56,924 nt of DNA from Intrasporangium oryzae NRRL B-24470. Lineage in GTDB: Bacteria > Actinomycetota > Actinomycetes > Actinomycetales > Dermatophilaceae. This document shows, in pieces, positions 25,262 through 33,668 of this stretch. The stretch lies in assembly GCF_000576595.1 (NCBI RefSeq), contig NZ_AWSA01000029.1:1-56924 (forward strand), in the 5' to 3' direction. The notes below the pieces were generated by a model that did not search any database, was not told the origin of the DNA, and saw nothing but the letters and a program-made list of their open reading frames with translations. A program made the position numbers and the translations under genes. Within the stretch, counting starts at the first letter, position 1, and every line of letters starts with the position of its first letter.

Positions 25262-26566
25262 GTGACCCCCAGCTCTGTCATCGTGCTCCGCCGAGGCGAC
25301 TCCGGGCCGGCTGTCGCCGCCGTCCGTGAGCGACTGCTCATCACGGGCGACCTCGAGCCCCACCACCAGCGCGACCTGCACCCGGGCCATGCGTCGGACC
25401 ATGCGTCGGACCATGCGTCGGACCATGCGTCGAGTCACGCGTCGGACCAGGCGGAGAGGAACGGCTCCAACGGCACCGCCCCGCGCGACGTCTTCGACGA
25501 GCATGTCGAACGGGCCGTCAAGTCGTTCCAGCAACGTCGCGGGCTCATCGTCGACGGCCTCGTCGGACGCTCGACGTATGCCGTCCTCGACGGCGCGCGG
25601 TGGACGCTCGGTGACCGGGTGCTGCGCTTCGACCCCGGCCAGCACGTCGAGGGCGATGACGTCGCGGCCCTCCAGGCGCGCCTGCTCGAGCTCGGCTTCC
25701 GCCCGGGCAAGGTCGACGGCATCCACGGCCCCGAGACGGACGCGGCGCTGCGGTCCTTCCAGACGGCCGTCGGGCTGACCCCGGACGGCACGGTGGGACC
25801 CGAGACGATGCGCTCGTTCGCGGCGCTCCGGCGCTCGGTGAGCGGGGGGTCGGCCAACGCCCTGCGCGAGCGCGAGCATCTGCGCCGCAGCGGGTTCAAC
25901 CTTGCCGGACGCACGATCGTCCTCGACCCGGGGCACGGTGGCGCCGAAACGGGGGCCATCGGCCCCCAGGGGATGGTCGAGGCCGAGCTCGCGCTCGAGC
26001 TGGCGCGCCACGTCGAGGGCCGCCTGTCGGCCCACGGCGTCAACGTCGTCTTCACCCGCACCTCCGGGACGGGCGGGAGCGACGAGGAGCGCGCCTCGTT
26101 CGCCAACTCCTGCAACGCCGACCTCGTCCTGTCCCTCCACACCGACCACACGGAGTCGGGCTCGGCACACGGGGTGGCGACCTTCTTCTACGGTCACACC
26201 GACCACGGCGGCTGGTCGACGATCGGCGAGCACTTCGCCGACCTGCTCCTGCGCGAGGTCGTCGCCCGCACCGGTCTCACGGACTGCCGGTCCCACCCGC
26301 GCACGTGGCCGCTCCTCCGCCGCACCCGCATGCCTGCGATCCGCCTCGACTTCGGCTACCTCAGCCATCTCGGCGACCGGACGGCCCTGGCCGACCCGCA
26401 GACCCTCGACCTCATCGCCGAGTCGGTCGTCGTCGCGCTCCAGCGCCTCTACCTCGGCGAGGCCGACCCCTCGATGACGGGCGTGCTCCGTCTCGACGAC
26501 CTCCGTCGTCACCTCGAGGCGATGCGCGAGCACCAGATCGGCGTGGGCGACCGCACCGGGACCTGA
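25262..26566 (+). CDS. CwlM-like N-acetylmuramoyl-L-alanine amidase homologue
   Basis: A 434-residue protein with two peptidoglycan-binding type 1 domains (about 1-105 and 120-185, the second LLELGFRPGKVDGIHGPETD) and an Amidase_3 domain (about 215-400). Zinc-site residues are visible: H in VLDPGHGGAETG, E in MVEAELALELA, H in LSLHTDHT. The final catalytic Glu position reads IRLDFGYLSHLGD, with Asp in place of Glu. There is no signal peptide, so it is cytosolic, as is mycobacterial CwlM, which sits at the same locus and regulates MurA and MurJ. An expanded HASD repeat disrupts the first binding domain. GTG at 25262 follows GGGAG at 6 nt. Confidence 0.8.
   Translation: MTPSSVIVLRRGDSGPAVAAVRERLLITGDLEPHHQRDLHPGHASDHASDHASDHASSHASDQAERNGSNGTAPRDVFDEHVERAVKSFQQRRGLIVDGLVGRSTYAVLDGARWTLGDRVLRFDPGQHVEGDDVAALQARLLELGFRPGKVDGIHGPETDAALRSFQTAVGLTPDGTVGPETMRSFAALRRSVSGGSANALREREHLRRSGFNLAGRTIVLDPGHGGAETGAIGPQGMVEAELALELARHVEGRLSAHGVNVVFTRTSGTGGSDEERASFANSCNADLVLSLHTDHTESGSAHGVATFFYGHTDHGGWSTIGEHFADLLLREVVARTGLTDCRSHPRTWPLLRRTRMPAIRLDFGYLSHLGDRTALADPQTLDLIAESVVVALQRLYLGEADPSMTGVLRLDDLRRHLEAMREHQIGVGDRTGT
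25388..25447 (+). repeat. five 12-bp tandem repeats (HASD) inside cwlM-like gene
   Basis: CATGCGTCGGAC occurs three times exactly and twice with changes, in frame, encoding (H)ASD-H units. Such a run can gain or lose units without shifting frame. Confidence 0.9.
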
Positions 26567-26639
26567 TGGCGGCCCGACCCACCGCTGTTCCGGCCGTCAC
26601 TGTCGCGCGGAAACGACTGGATGCCGGCCGGGCCGAGCG

Positions 26640-26654
26640 TAGGGTCGAAGCATG
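26640..26654 (+). promoter_or_regulatory. leaderless promoter of the ABC transporter operon
   Basis: TAGGGT (26640-26645) is followed by six bases and the ATG at 26652. Confidence 0.55.
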
Positions 26655-27659
26655 GGGCTCGAGGTGCGAGGGGTCACCTACGCCTTCGGGGAGCGGGTCG
26701 CCCTCGACGAGGTGAGCTTCGACGTGACCCGCGGCGTGCTCACCGGGCTGCTCGGGCCCAACGGGGCCGGCAAGACCACCCTCATGCGCATCATGCTCGG
26801 GGTGCTGCCACCGGCCCGCGGGGAGGTCCTCTTCGACGGCCGTCCCGTCGACGACGAGGACCGCCGCCGCTGGGGCTACATGCCGCAGGAGCGTGGGCTC
26901 TACCCCGGCATGCCGGTGGGCGACCAGGTCGTGCACTTCGGGCGGCTGCACGGACTGTCGCGGCACGATGCGACGAGCAGGGCCCGCATCCTGCTCGAGG
27001 AGCTCGATCTCGCGGACCGGTGGAGCGGGCGCACGGACAAGCTCTCCGGGGGCATGCAGCAGCGCCTCCAGCTCGCCACGGCCCTCGTCCACGAACCCGA
27101 GGTGATCGTCCTCGACGAGCCGTTCAGCGGGCTCGACCCCGTTGCGGTGGCGAGCCTCTCCGGGACGCTGCGACAGCGGGCCCGAGCCGGGTGCACGCTG
27201 CTCTTCTCCAGCCACCAGCTCGACCTCGTGCAGGACCTGTGCGAGGAGATCGTCATGGTCGACCACGGGCGGACGGTGCTCGACGGGAGCGTCGCCGAGC
27301 TGCGGGCCTCGTCCGGTCGGCGCCAGCTCCGCCTGCACGTCGAGGCACCGAGCCGGGCCTGGTTGGGCGCCTTCCCGGAAGTCTCCGTGATCGACGACGA
27401 GGCCGACGACCTGCGCCTCGACGTCCCTCTCGGGACCGACCCGCTCGTCGTCCTCGACGCGGCGCGTCGGGCCGGCCGGGTCGTCGACTTCGGGCTCGAG
27501 CTTCCGACGCTGTCCCAGCTGTTCCTGGCAGCAGTCGTCGAGCCCGGTGTGGCCGGTTCCACCCGGCCTGATGGTTCCACCCGGCCTGATGGTTCCACCC
27601 GGCCTGGCGATTCCACCCAGCCTGCCGGTTCATCCGAGCCCGCAGGGAGGCGTCCATGA
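26652..27659 (+). CDS. ABC exporter ATP-binding protein
   Basis: A 335-residue ATPase. Walker A GPNGAGKTTLM near residue 33, Q-loop YMPQERGLYPGMPVGDQV, signature LSGGMQQRLQLATAL, Walker B VIVLDEPFSGLDP, and switch His in FSSHQLDLVQDL. A DUF4162-like C-terminal region follows, ending in a run of GSTRPD repeats. It resembles NatA/drug-exporter ATPases. Its stop overlaps the permease start (ATGA), so they form one exporter; the substrate is unknown. Transcript probably leaderless. Confidence 0.93.
   Translation: MGLEVRGVTYAFGERVALDEVSFDVTRGVLTGLLGPNGAGKTTLMRIMLGVLPPARGEVLFDGRPVDDEDRRRWGYMPQERGLYPGMPVGDQVVHFGRLHGLSRHDATSRARILLEELDLADRWSGRTDKLSGGMQQRLQLATALVHEPEVIVLDEPFSGLDPVAVASLSGTLRQRARAGCTLLFSSHQLDLVQDLCEEIVMVDHGRTVLDGSVAELRASSGRRQLRLHVEAPSRAWLGAFPEVSVIDDEADDLRLDVPLGTDPLVVLDAARRAGRVVDFGLELPTLSQLFLAAVVEPGVAGSTRPDGSTRPDGSTRPGDSTQPAGSSEPAGRRP
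27555..27644 (+). repeat. five 18-bp tandem repeats at the ABC ATPase C-terminus
   Basis: Units of GGTTCCACCCGGCCTGAT, the first two identical and the later ones decayed, encode GSTRPD-type hexapeptides. In-frame and probably unstructured tail. Confidence 0.9.
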
Positions 27660-28855
27660 CCGGCATGGGCGGGATGAGCGCCTGGTGGCGGGGCACCGCG
27701 CTCGTGGCCGAACGCGGGCTCGTGGAAAACGTCAGGTCTCGGACGTTCCGGATCGTGACCGGGCTGCTCCTCATCCTCTCGGTGGCTGCCGTGGTGGTGC
27801 CGCAACTGCTGAGCGGCGGCCCCACGACCTACACCCTCGCGACGGTCGGCACGGCCCCCACCACCCTGATGGCCACCATCGACGCGGCAGGGCGTGCCTC
27901 CGGCTTCACGGTCACCTACGTGTCCCGCCCCGACGACGCGGGGGTGCGGGCCGCGGTGGTCAACGGGGACGCCACCGTCGGGCTCTCCGGCGACTCGCTC
28001 TACACCTCGAGGACTGCCGGCGGGACCTTCCCCGTCGTCGTCGGCCAGTCGGTCGTCGCGCTCGAGACCTCGCGCAAGCTCCTCGGGGCGGGGCTGACTC
28101 CCGCCCAGATCGTCGACGTGATGTCGGTGCGCCCGCCGCGCCAGGTCACGGTCGCCAAGGTCTCGAGCGAGTCTCGGGCCGGCGTCGGCATCGCGGTGGG
28201 GATCGTGCTCTTCCTCGCGCTGACCTTCGCCGGGAACGCCATCGCCACGACGGTTGCCATGGAGAAGTCCACCCGGATCTCGGAGGTGCTCCTGGCGGTC
28301 CTCCGGCCGAGCCAGGTGCTGGTCGGGACGGTGGGCGCGGTCGGCACCGTCACCCTCATCCAGCTGTTCGTGCTCGCCGTGCCGCTCGCCGTCGCGGTGC
28401 GCGTCACCGACAACATCCAGCTGCCGCCCGTCGCGACCGCCGACCTGGCCCTCGCAATCGCCTGGTTCGTCCTCGGCTTCGTGCTCTACGCCTTCCTCTT
28501 CGCGGCGGCGGCCGCGCTCGTCGACAAGATCACCGAGGTCGGCTCGGCGATCATGCCGGTGACGATCGCGCTGACCGTCTCGTACCTGCTCGCCATCACC
28601 GTCGTGTCTGGCAACCCCGAGAGCCCGGGGGCCGTCGCCCTCTCGATATTCCCGTTCACGGCACCGCTCGCCATGCCGGTCCGGTGGGCGGCGGGCGACG
28701 TGCCGGCCTACCAGCTCGTCATCGCGATGGTGCTGACGGCCGCCACGTCGGTCCTGCTCGTCTGGCTCGCGTCGTCGATCTACCGGCGGGCCCTCGTCAT
28801 CACCGGGCACCGCGTCAAGGTGAAGGAGCTCATCGGTGCCGGGAGCGGCGGCTGA
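27656..28855 (+). CDS. ABC-2 type exporter permease (NatB-like)
   Basis: A 399-residue integral membrane protein. One helix near the start (IVTGLLLILSVAAVVVPQLL), a large extracytoplasmic loop (about 60-180), then about five helices (VGIVLFLALTFAGNAIATTV; ADLALAIAWFVLGFVLYAFL; YQLVIAMVLTAATSVLLVWL). The segment MEKSTRISEVLLAVLRPSQVL is the typical ABC-2/NatB cytosolic coupling motif. Translationally coupled to the ATPase. The 3' end overlaps the convergent GNAT gene by 26 bp. Confidence 0.92.
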   Translation: MTGMGGMSAWWRGTALVAERGLVENVRSRTFRIVTGLLLILSVAAVVVPQLLSGGPTTYTLATVGTAPTTLMATIDAAGRASGFTVTYVSRPDDAGVRAAVVNGDATVGLSGDSLYTSRTAGGTFPVVVGQSVVALETSRKLLGAGLTPAQIVDVMSVRPPRQVTVAKVSSESRAGVGIAVGIVLFLALTFAGNAIATTVAMEKSTRISEVLLAVLRPSQVLVGTVGAVGTVTLIQLFVLAVPLAVAVRVTDNIQLPPVATADLALAIAWFVLGFVLYAFLFAAAAALVDKITEVGSAIMPVTIALTVSYLLAITVVSGNPESPGAVALSIFPFTAPLAMPVRWAAGDVPAYQLVIAMVLTAATSVLLVWLASSIYRRALVITGHRVKVKELIGAGSGG

Positions 28856-29510
28856 GCGCCTCGCGGGCCCGGGTCGCGCCGTCGGGGTGCGTCTCGGGCG
28901 CGGGCCGGGCGCCCGGGATCCGGGCGATGGCCCGCGAGACGAACGCCGTGACCTCGTCCTTGACCGTGACGACCGTGCGCAGGTCGAGTCGCAGGCGTGG
29001 GTATGCCGGGTGGTCGCGCTCGACACGGAACCCGAGCTTCTCGAGGGGTGCGACCTCGAGGACGCACGCGTGCCTGGCGACCGCGAGCGGCCGGGCCGCG
29101 ATGGCGTCGAGCGAGCGGGCCTGGTGGCGCAGGGCGTCCTTGGCCGCGGCCTGGACGAGGACCTTGCGCAGGCCGTTGCCGGAGACGGACGGCGAGGTCC
29201 ATGCGGTGATGAGCATGAGGGTGGCCGGGTCGGAGGGGGCCGTCGGGAACGCTGCGAGACGGGGGACGAGCCGCGCAGGGGCGTGCAGGACGTAGCCGGC
29301 CGGCTCGCCGTCGACGTAGGCGACGTATCCGGGAGGTCCCCAGTCCTCGGTGACCTCGGCGACCCAGGCCGCGAGCGCCGCGCGCAACCGCTCCGGCTCG
29401 GCCGGCCGGTCGTGACCGTGATGGGGCCTGGTCTGCCAGAAGGTGCACGGTGCGCAGGGGGCGAGGAGGTCACCGACGTCGCCGGGAGTCAGCGGTCGCA
29501 GCTCACGCAT
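28830..29510 (-). CDS. GNAT-family N-acetyltransferase
   Basis: A 226-residue protein. N-terminal MRELRPLTPGDVGDLLAPCA, an acetyl-CoA-site-like segment VSGNGLRKVLVQAAAKDALR, and VLEVAPLEKLGFRVERDHPA near the end of the fold are GNAT-like. A Cys pair in APCAPCTFW is unusual and conserved-looking. The open frame extends 25 codons further up; the ATG at 29510 is chosen because the fold begins there. Genes of this kind often stand between the cwlM and parB regions of actinobacterial origins. Substrate unknown. Confidence 0.8.
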   Translation of the reverse strand: MRELRPLTPGDVGDLLAPCAPCTFWQTRPHHGHDRPAEPERLRAALAAWVAEVTEDWGPPGYVAYVDGEPAGYVLHAPARLVPRLAAFPTAPSDPATLMLITAWTSPSVSGNGLRKVLVQAAAKDALRHQARSLDAIAARPLAVARHACVLEVAPLEKLGFRVERDHPAYPRLRLDLRTVVTVKDEVTAFVSRAIARIPGARPAPETHPDGATRAREALSRRSRHR

Positions 29511-29594
29511 GCCCTGCACCCGCCCCGTGTGACGCCATGGCCCCATTGTGTCGCTCGGGGCCGCCGCGCCAGCATCCGGGACCACGGTCAGGTC

Positions 29595-29633
29595 GTGCGG
29601 CAGGTTCGTGCGGCAGGTTCGTGCGGCAGGGCG
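29595..29633. repeat. three 13-bp direct repeats before the PEP-mutase-like gene
   Basis: GTGCGGCAGGTTC is repeated head to tail twice exactly and a third time imperfectly. It ends 13 bp before the TAGGTT -10, so it covers the -35 region and could bind a regulator. Confidence 0.8.
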
Positions 29634-29646
29634 CGAGTCCAGGGGC

Positions 29647-29662
29647 TAGGTTTGCAGGCGTG
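29647..29662 (+). promoter_or_regulatory. leaderless promoter of the PEP-mutase-like gene
   Basis: TAGGTT (29647-29652) then seven bases then GTG at 29660. Confidence 0.5.
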
Positions 29663-30436
29663 ACGACTCCCGTCGAGAAGGCCACCGAGCTCCTCCGCCT
29701 GCACACCGATCCCGAGCTCCTCGTGCTCGTCAACGTCTGGGACGCCATCTCGGCCCGCGTCGTCGCCGACACGCCGGGAACCCGGGCCATCGCCACCGCG
29801 AGCCACTCGATCGCCGCGTGCCACGGGTATCCCGACGGCGAGCAGATCCCCCGCGACGAGATGATCGCCGCGGTCGGACGGGTCGCCGCCGCGGTCGACC
29901 TCCCCGTCACGGCCGACCTCGAGGCCGGATACGGCGACGCCGGTGAGACCGTGAGCCGCGCCATCGACGTCGGCGTGGTCGGAGCCAACCTCGAGGACCA
30001 GCTGCGGCCCTTGCCGGACGCGGTGCGCGCCGTCGAGGCTGCGGTCGCCGCAGGCGAGAGGGCCGGCGTCCCGTTCGTGCTCAACGCCCGCACCGACGCG
30101 TTCCTCAGGATGGGCGAGCTCGACCCGGAGATCGTCCTCGCCGACGCCATCGAGCGCGGCCGGGCCTACCTCGACGCCGGTGCGTCGACGTTCTTCGTGC
30201 CCGGCCTGCTCGACGAGCCGACCGTGACCCGCCTCGTCGAGGCTCTGGGGCCACAGCGGGTCAACGTCATCGGCGTGCCGGGCTCACTCCCCCTCGAGAC
30301 CCTCCAGCGGCTCGGGGTGGCCCGGGTCTCCTTCGGGCCGTGGAGCCTCAACGTCGCCCTCACGGCGCTCGCGTCCTTCGCCGAGCGGGCCCATTCCGGC
30401 GGGGCACTCCCGGAGGGGACCCGCCGGCTCAGCTGA
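29660..30436 (+). CDS. isocitrate lyase/PEP mutase superfamily enzyme
   Basis: A 258-residue TIM-barrel enzyme of the carboxyvinyl-carboxyphosphonate phosphorylmutase/2-methylisocitrate lyase group. Seen: VNVWDAISARVVAD, VTADLEAGYGDAGETVSRAI (metal-site Asp/Glu), GVVGANLEDQ, FVLNARTDAFL and FFVPGLLDEP. It lacks the KKCGH signature of true isocitrate lyases, as expected for this short subgroup. GTG at 29660 is supported by the promoter spacing; the longer open frame upstream crosses tandem repeats. Actual C-C or C-P substrate not known. Confidence 0.87.
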   Translation: MTTPVEKATELLRLHTDPELLVLVNVWDAISARVVADTPGTRAIATASHSIAACHGYPDGEQIPRDEMIAAVGRVAAAVDLPVTADLEAGYGDAGETVSRAIDVGVVGANLEDQLRPLPDAVRAVEAAVAAGERAGVPFVLNARTDAFLRMGELDPEIVLADAIERGRAYLDAGASTFFVPGLLDEPTVTRLVEALGPQRVNVIGVPGSLPLETLQRLGVARVSFGPWSLNVALTALASFAERAHSGGALPEGTRRLS

Positions 30437-30467
30437 GCGGCATACGGGGCAGGCTCGACCCGCGTCC

Positions 30468-30484
30468 GGGACGGTCGCCGTCCC
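30468..30484 (+). terminator. short hairpin after the PEP-mutase-like gene
   Basis: GGGACGG (30468-30474) pairs with CCGTCCC (30478-30484) around TCG. It lies between two same-strand genes, 32 bp after the stop. No U-tract. Confidence 0.35.
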
Positions 30485-30507
30485 CGGCGCCACGCCCCAC
30501 CGCGAAC

Positions 30508-30520
30508 TAGGGTGAGTAGC

Positions 30521-30523
<3 letters not shown>
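30508..30523 (+). promoter_or_regulatory. leaderless promoter of the GST-like gene
   Basis: TAGGGT (30508-30513), seven bases, ATG at 30521. The alternative GTG at 30512 lies inside the hexamer, so the ATG is the real start. Confidence 0.55.
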
Positions 30524-31537
<1,014 letters not shown>

Positions 31538-31557
31538 CGGAGACCCATCCCGTATGC

Positions 31558-31592
31558 CGCTGGGTTCCCTTGCGCTGCAAGGGAACCCAGCG
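31558..31592. terminator. perfect 16-bp hairpin between convergent genes
   Basis: Arms 31558-31573 and 31577-31592 are exact complements with a 3-nt loop (GCT). It lies between the plus-strand GST gene and the minus-strand hydrolase, so it likely serves both as terminator. A GTATGCCGC motif overlaps its left foot. No T-run on either side. Confidence 0.75.
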
Positions 31593-31630
31593 TGCCTGGC
31601 CGGGGCGGTGGGTCGCTCGGCTGCGCGTCC

Positions 31631-32494
31631 TCAGCCGCGGTAGAACTCGGCGAGGACCGGGGCCAGGACCGCGGCCGGAACCTCGTGGAAGCCCCCCTCG
31701 AGCTCGACGGTACGGCCCTGGGGAAGGGCCTCGGCGACCACGGCCGGCGCGTCGTGGAGCCACGGCATGGCGGTGCCGCTGCTCGCGATCGTCAGCACGG
31801 GGGTCGTGACCGTGGCGAGGCGGTCGGCCGGGATGCGCTGGTCGTCGCCGCCGAGGCAGAGCCCGTCGTAACGGACCGTGGGAGTGAGCGCCATGAGCTC
31901 GTCCCAGAACGGCGTCCCCTTCATCGGCTCGAGCGTCTCCTCCGGCATGCCGACGATCTGGGTGTGGAAGTAGCGCATGATGCCCTCGCGGTCGCCGGCG
32001 GCCTCGAAGCGTTCCAGCGTGCCGATGTAGTCCTCCGGGAGGGGCGGGAAGGCCGGCGTGCGGTAGGGGACCTCCACGACCGACGCCCGCTCGACCGGGG
32101 CGCCGGCGGCGAGAGCCTCGAGGACGAGGGCGCCGCCCGAGGAGATCCCGTGCGCGAAGGCGCGCTCCCCGGGGGTGACCGCCTCGACGACAGCGGTCAG
32201 GTCCTCGACCTCGCGCTGGACGGCATACGGGCTCGTGTCGGTGCTGTCCCCGCGGCCGCGACGGTCGTACGTCACCCCGGTGAAGCCCCGCTCCCCGAGG
32301 GCCTGGGCGAGCTCGCGCAGCGCACCGCGGTCGCAGAAGGCGCCGCCCACGGTGACGACCGCCGGGCCGGTGCCGTAGGCCTCGTAGGCGATCGTCGTGC
32401 CGTCGGCCGAGGTGGTCGTCCGGACGTCGGCGGTCGTGTCGTGCTGGTCGTGCTGGATCGTGTCGTGCTGGATCGTGTCGTGCTCGGTGGTCAT
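31631..32494 (-). CDS. alpha/beta-fold hydrolase
   Basis: A 287-residue hydrolase. Nucleophile elbow GISSGG (Ser in FAHGISSGGALVLEALAA), oxyanion region VTVGGAFCDRG, and catalytic His in LEGGFHEVPAAV. DRRGRGDSTDTSPY is the usual strand-loop after beta 4. The first 20 residues are a repeat (HDTIQHDTIQHDQHDT) from a 15-bp tandem repeat. ATG at 32494 follows AGAGG. Substrate unknown. Confidence 0.88.
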   Translation of the reverse strand: MTTEHDTIQHDTIQHDQHDTTADVRTTTSADGTTIAYEAYGTGPAVVTVGGAFCDRGALRELAQALGERGFTGVTYDRRGRGDSTDTSPYAVQREVEDLTAVVEAVTPGERAFAHGISSGGALVLEALAAGAPVERASVVEVPYRTPAFPPLPEDYIGTLERFEAAGDREGIMRYFHTQIVGMPEETLEPMKGTPFWDELMALTPTVRYDGLCLGGDDQRIPADRLATVTTPVLTIASSGTAMPWLHDAPAVVAEALPQGRTVELEGGFHEVPAAVLAPVLAEFYRG

Positions 32495-32615
32495 CGTCGT
32501 GCCTCTCGCTCGGGGGCCCGGTCGCGGGCCCGCTCACCCCTGCGTCGATCCGTGGTGTCCGACCTCGACACTCCGTTCCGACGAATTTCTCGCCCGCCTC
32601 CAGCGGGGCCTCCCG

Positions 32616-33506
32616 TCACGTTCGCTTGCGGGAGAAGACCTCCCTCTTGTCGTCCTCCGGGACGCTCGCCAGGTAGTCGAGGACCGCCTCCGAGAGGGCG
32701 GGCCAGGTCTTGTGCTCCTCGATCGGCACGACCGACGCGACGACCTGGTCGGCATGGACCTCGATGAGGTTCCAGGACTGTGGCCCGTCGACGGCCATGA
32801 GCAGCTCGCGGGGTGCGCCGACATCGTCGACGTAGCTGACGCCGCCCGCGACGAAGACCGGCACGGTCCCGAGCGTGCCGAAGCTCGTCACGTGGAGGTG
32901 CCCGCTGAGGATCCCGCGCACGTCCGTGCCTTCGATCGTGGCCCGGAGCCGGTCGACGTCGTCGAAGTCGAGCAGCTGCATGAGCGGAGAGCGGTACGCG
33001 ATCGGCGCGTGGTGGATGACGAGGATCGTCCCGTGCTCGGCCGGTTCGGCGAGCTCGCGGGCGAGCCAGGCGTACTGCTCGTCGGAGAAGCCACCGTGGT
33101 GGTAGCCCGGCACCGCCGAGTCGAGGTCGATGACGCGCAGCCCGCGCACGACGGTCACGGTGTCCTGGGGCTGGTCGGTGTCGACCCCCCAGAGCCCCCG
33201 AGCCATGGGCCGTCGCTCGTCGTGGTTGCCTCCGGTGAGGACGAGCGCCGCCCCGAGACGGTCGATGACGGGGTCGACGATCTCACGGAGCAGTGCGTAG
33301 GCCTCGGGCTGCGCGGTGTCGGTGAGGTCACCGGAGATGACGAGGACGTCCACCCGCTCCCCCGACGCCTCGACGCGCGCCAGCGCCTGGCGCAGCTGGG
33401 CGGCCGTGTCGATGTGGCCGCCGAGGAGCCCGCCCACGAGCAGGTGCGGGTCGCTGAGGTGGGCGATGACGTGGGTCGGAGCCGGCCGGCTCCTGAACGT
33501 GGTCAT
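32616..33506 (-). CDS. calcineurin-like metallophosphoesterase (CpdA-type)
   Basis: A 296-residue enzyme with all metal motifs: HLSDPH, ISGDLTD, GGNHDER, IHHAPI and SGHLHV. This set and the size match the CpdA/class III cyclic nucleotide phosphodiesterase group, though activity on cAMP is not established by sequence. Transcript probably leaderless: TAGGCT, 6 nt, ATG. It stands alone on the minus strand between the hydrolase and the SARP regulator. Confidence 0.88.
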   Translation of the reverse strand: MTTFRSRPAPTHVIAHLSDPHLLVGGLLGGHIDTAAQLRQALARVEASGERVDVLVISGDLTDTAQPEAYALLREIVDPVIDRLGAALVLTGGNHDERRPMARGLWGVDTDQPQDTVTVVRGLRVIDLDSAVPGYHHGGFSDEQYAWLARELAEPAEHGTILVIHHAPIAYRSPLMQLLDFDDVDRLRATIEGTDVRGILSGHLHVTSFGTLGTVPVFVAGGVSYVDDVGAPRELLMAVDGPQSWNLIEVHADQVVASVVPIEEHKTWPALSEAVLDYLASVPEDDKREVFSRKRT

Positions 33507-33518
33507 GGCGCCAGCCTA
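33504..33518 (-). promoter_or_regulatory. leaderless promoter of the metallophosphoesterase
   Basis: TAGGCT on the minus strand (33513-33518), six bases, ATG at 33506. Confidence 0.55.
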
Positions 33519-33668
33519 GGCGCAGCCCGGGCTCCCGCCCTTCGTGGACCCCTCCCCGCCAAGGTGATTCGCAGGGCGTCTGCCGCGGGGCGCGGTCCAC
33601 GCCCGACGTGCTCCCCGCGCCCAGCGGCATACCGGCTGAGGTCGAGAGGCCGGGCCGGCTGTCACCCG

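Noticed and set aside
25388..25447. Possible CRISPR array
   Set aside because: Units are 12 bp without spacers and lie in frame inside a gene.
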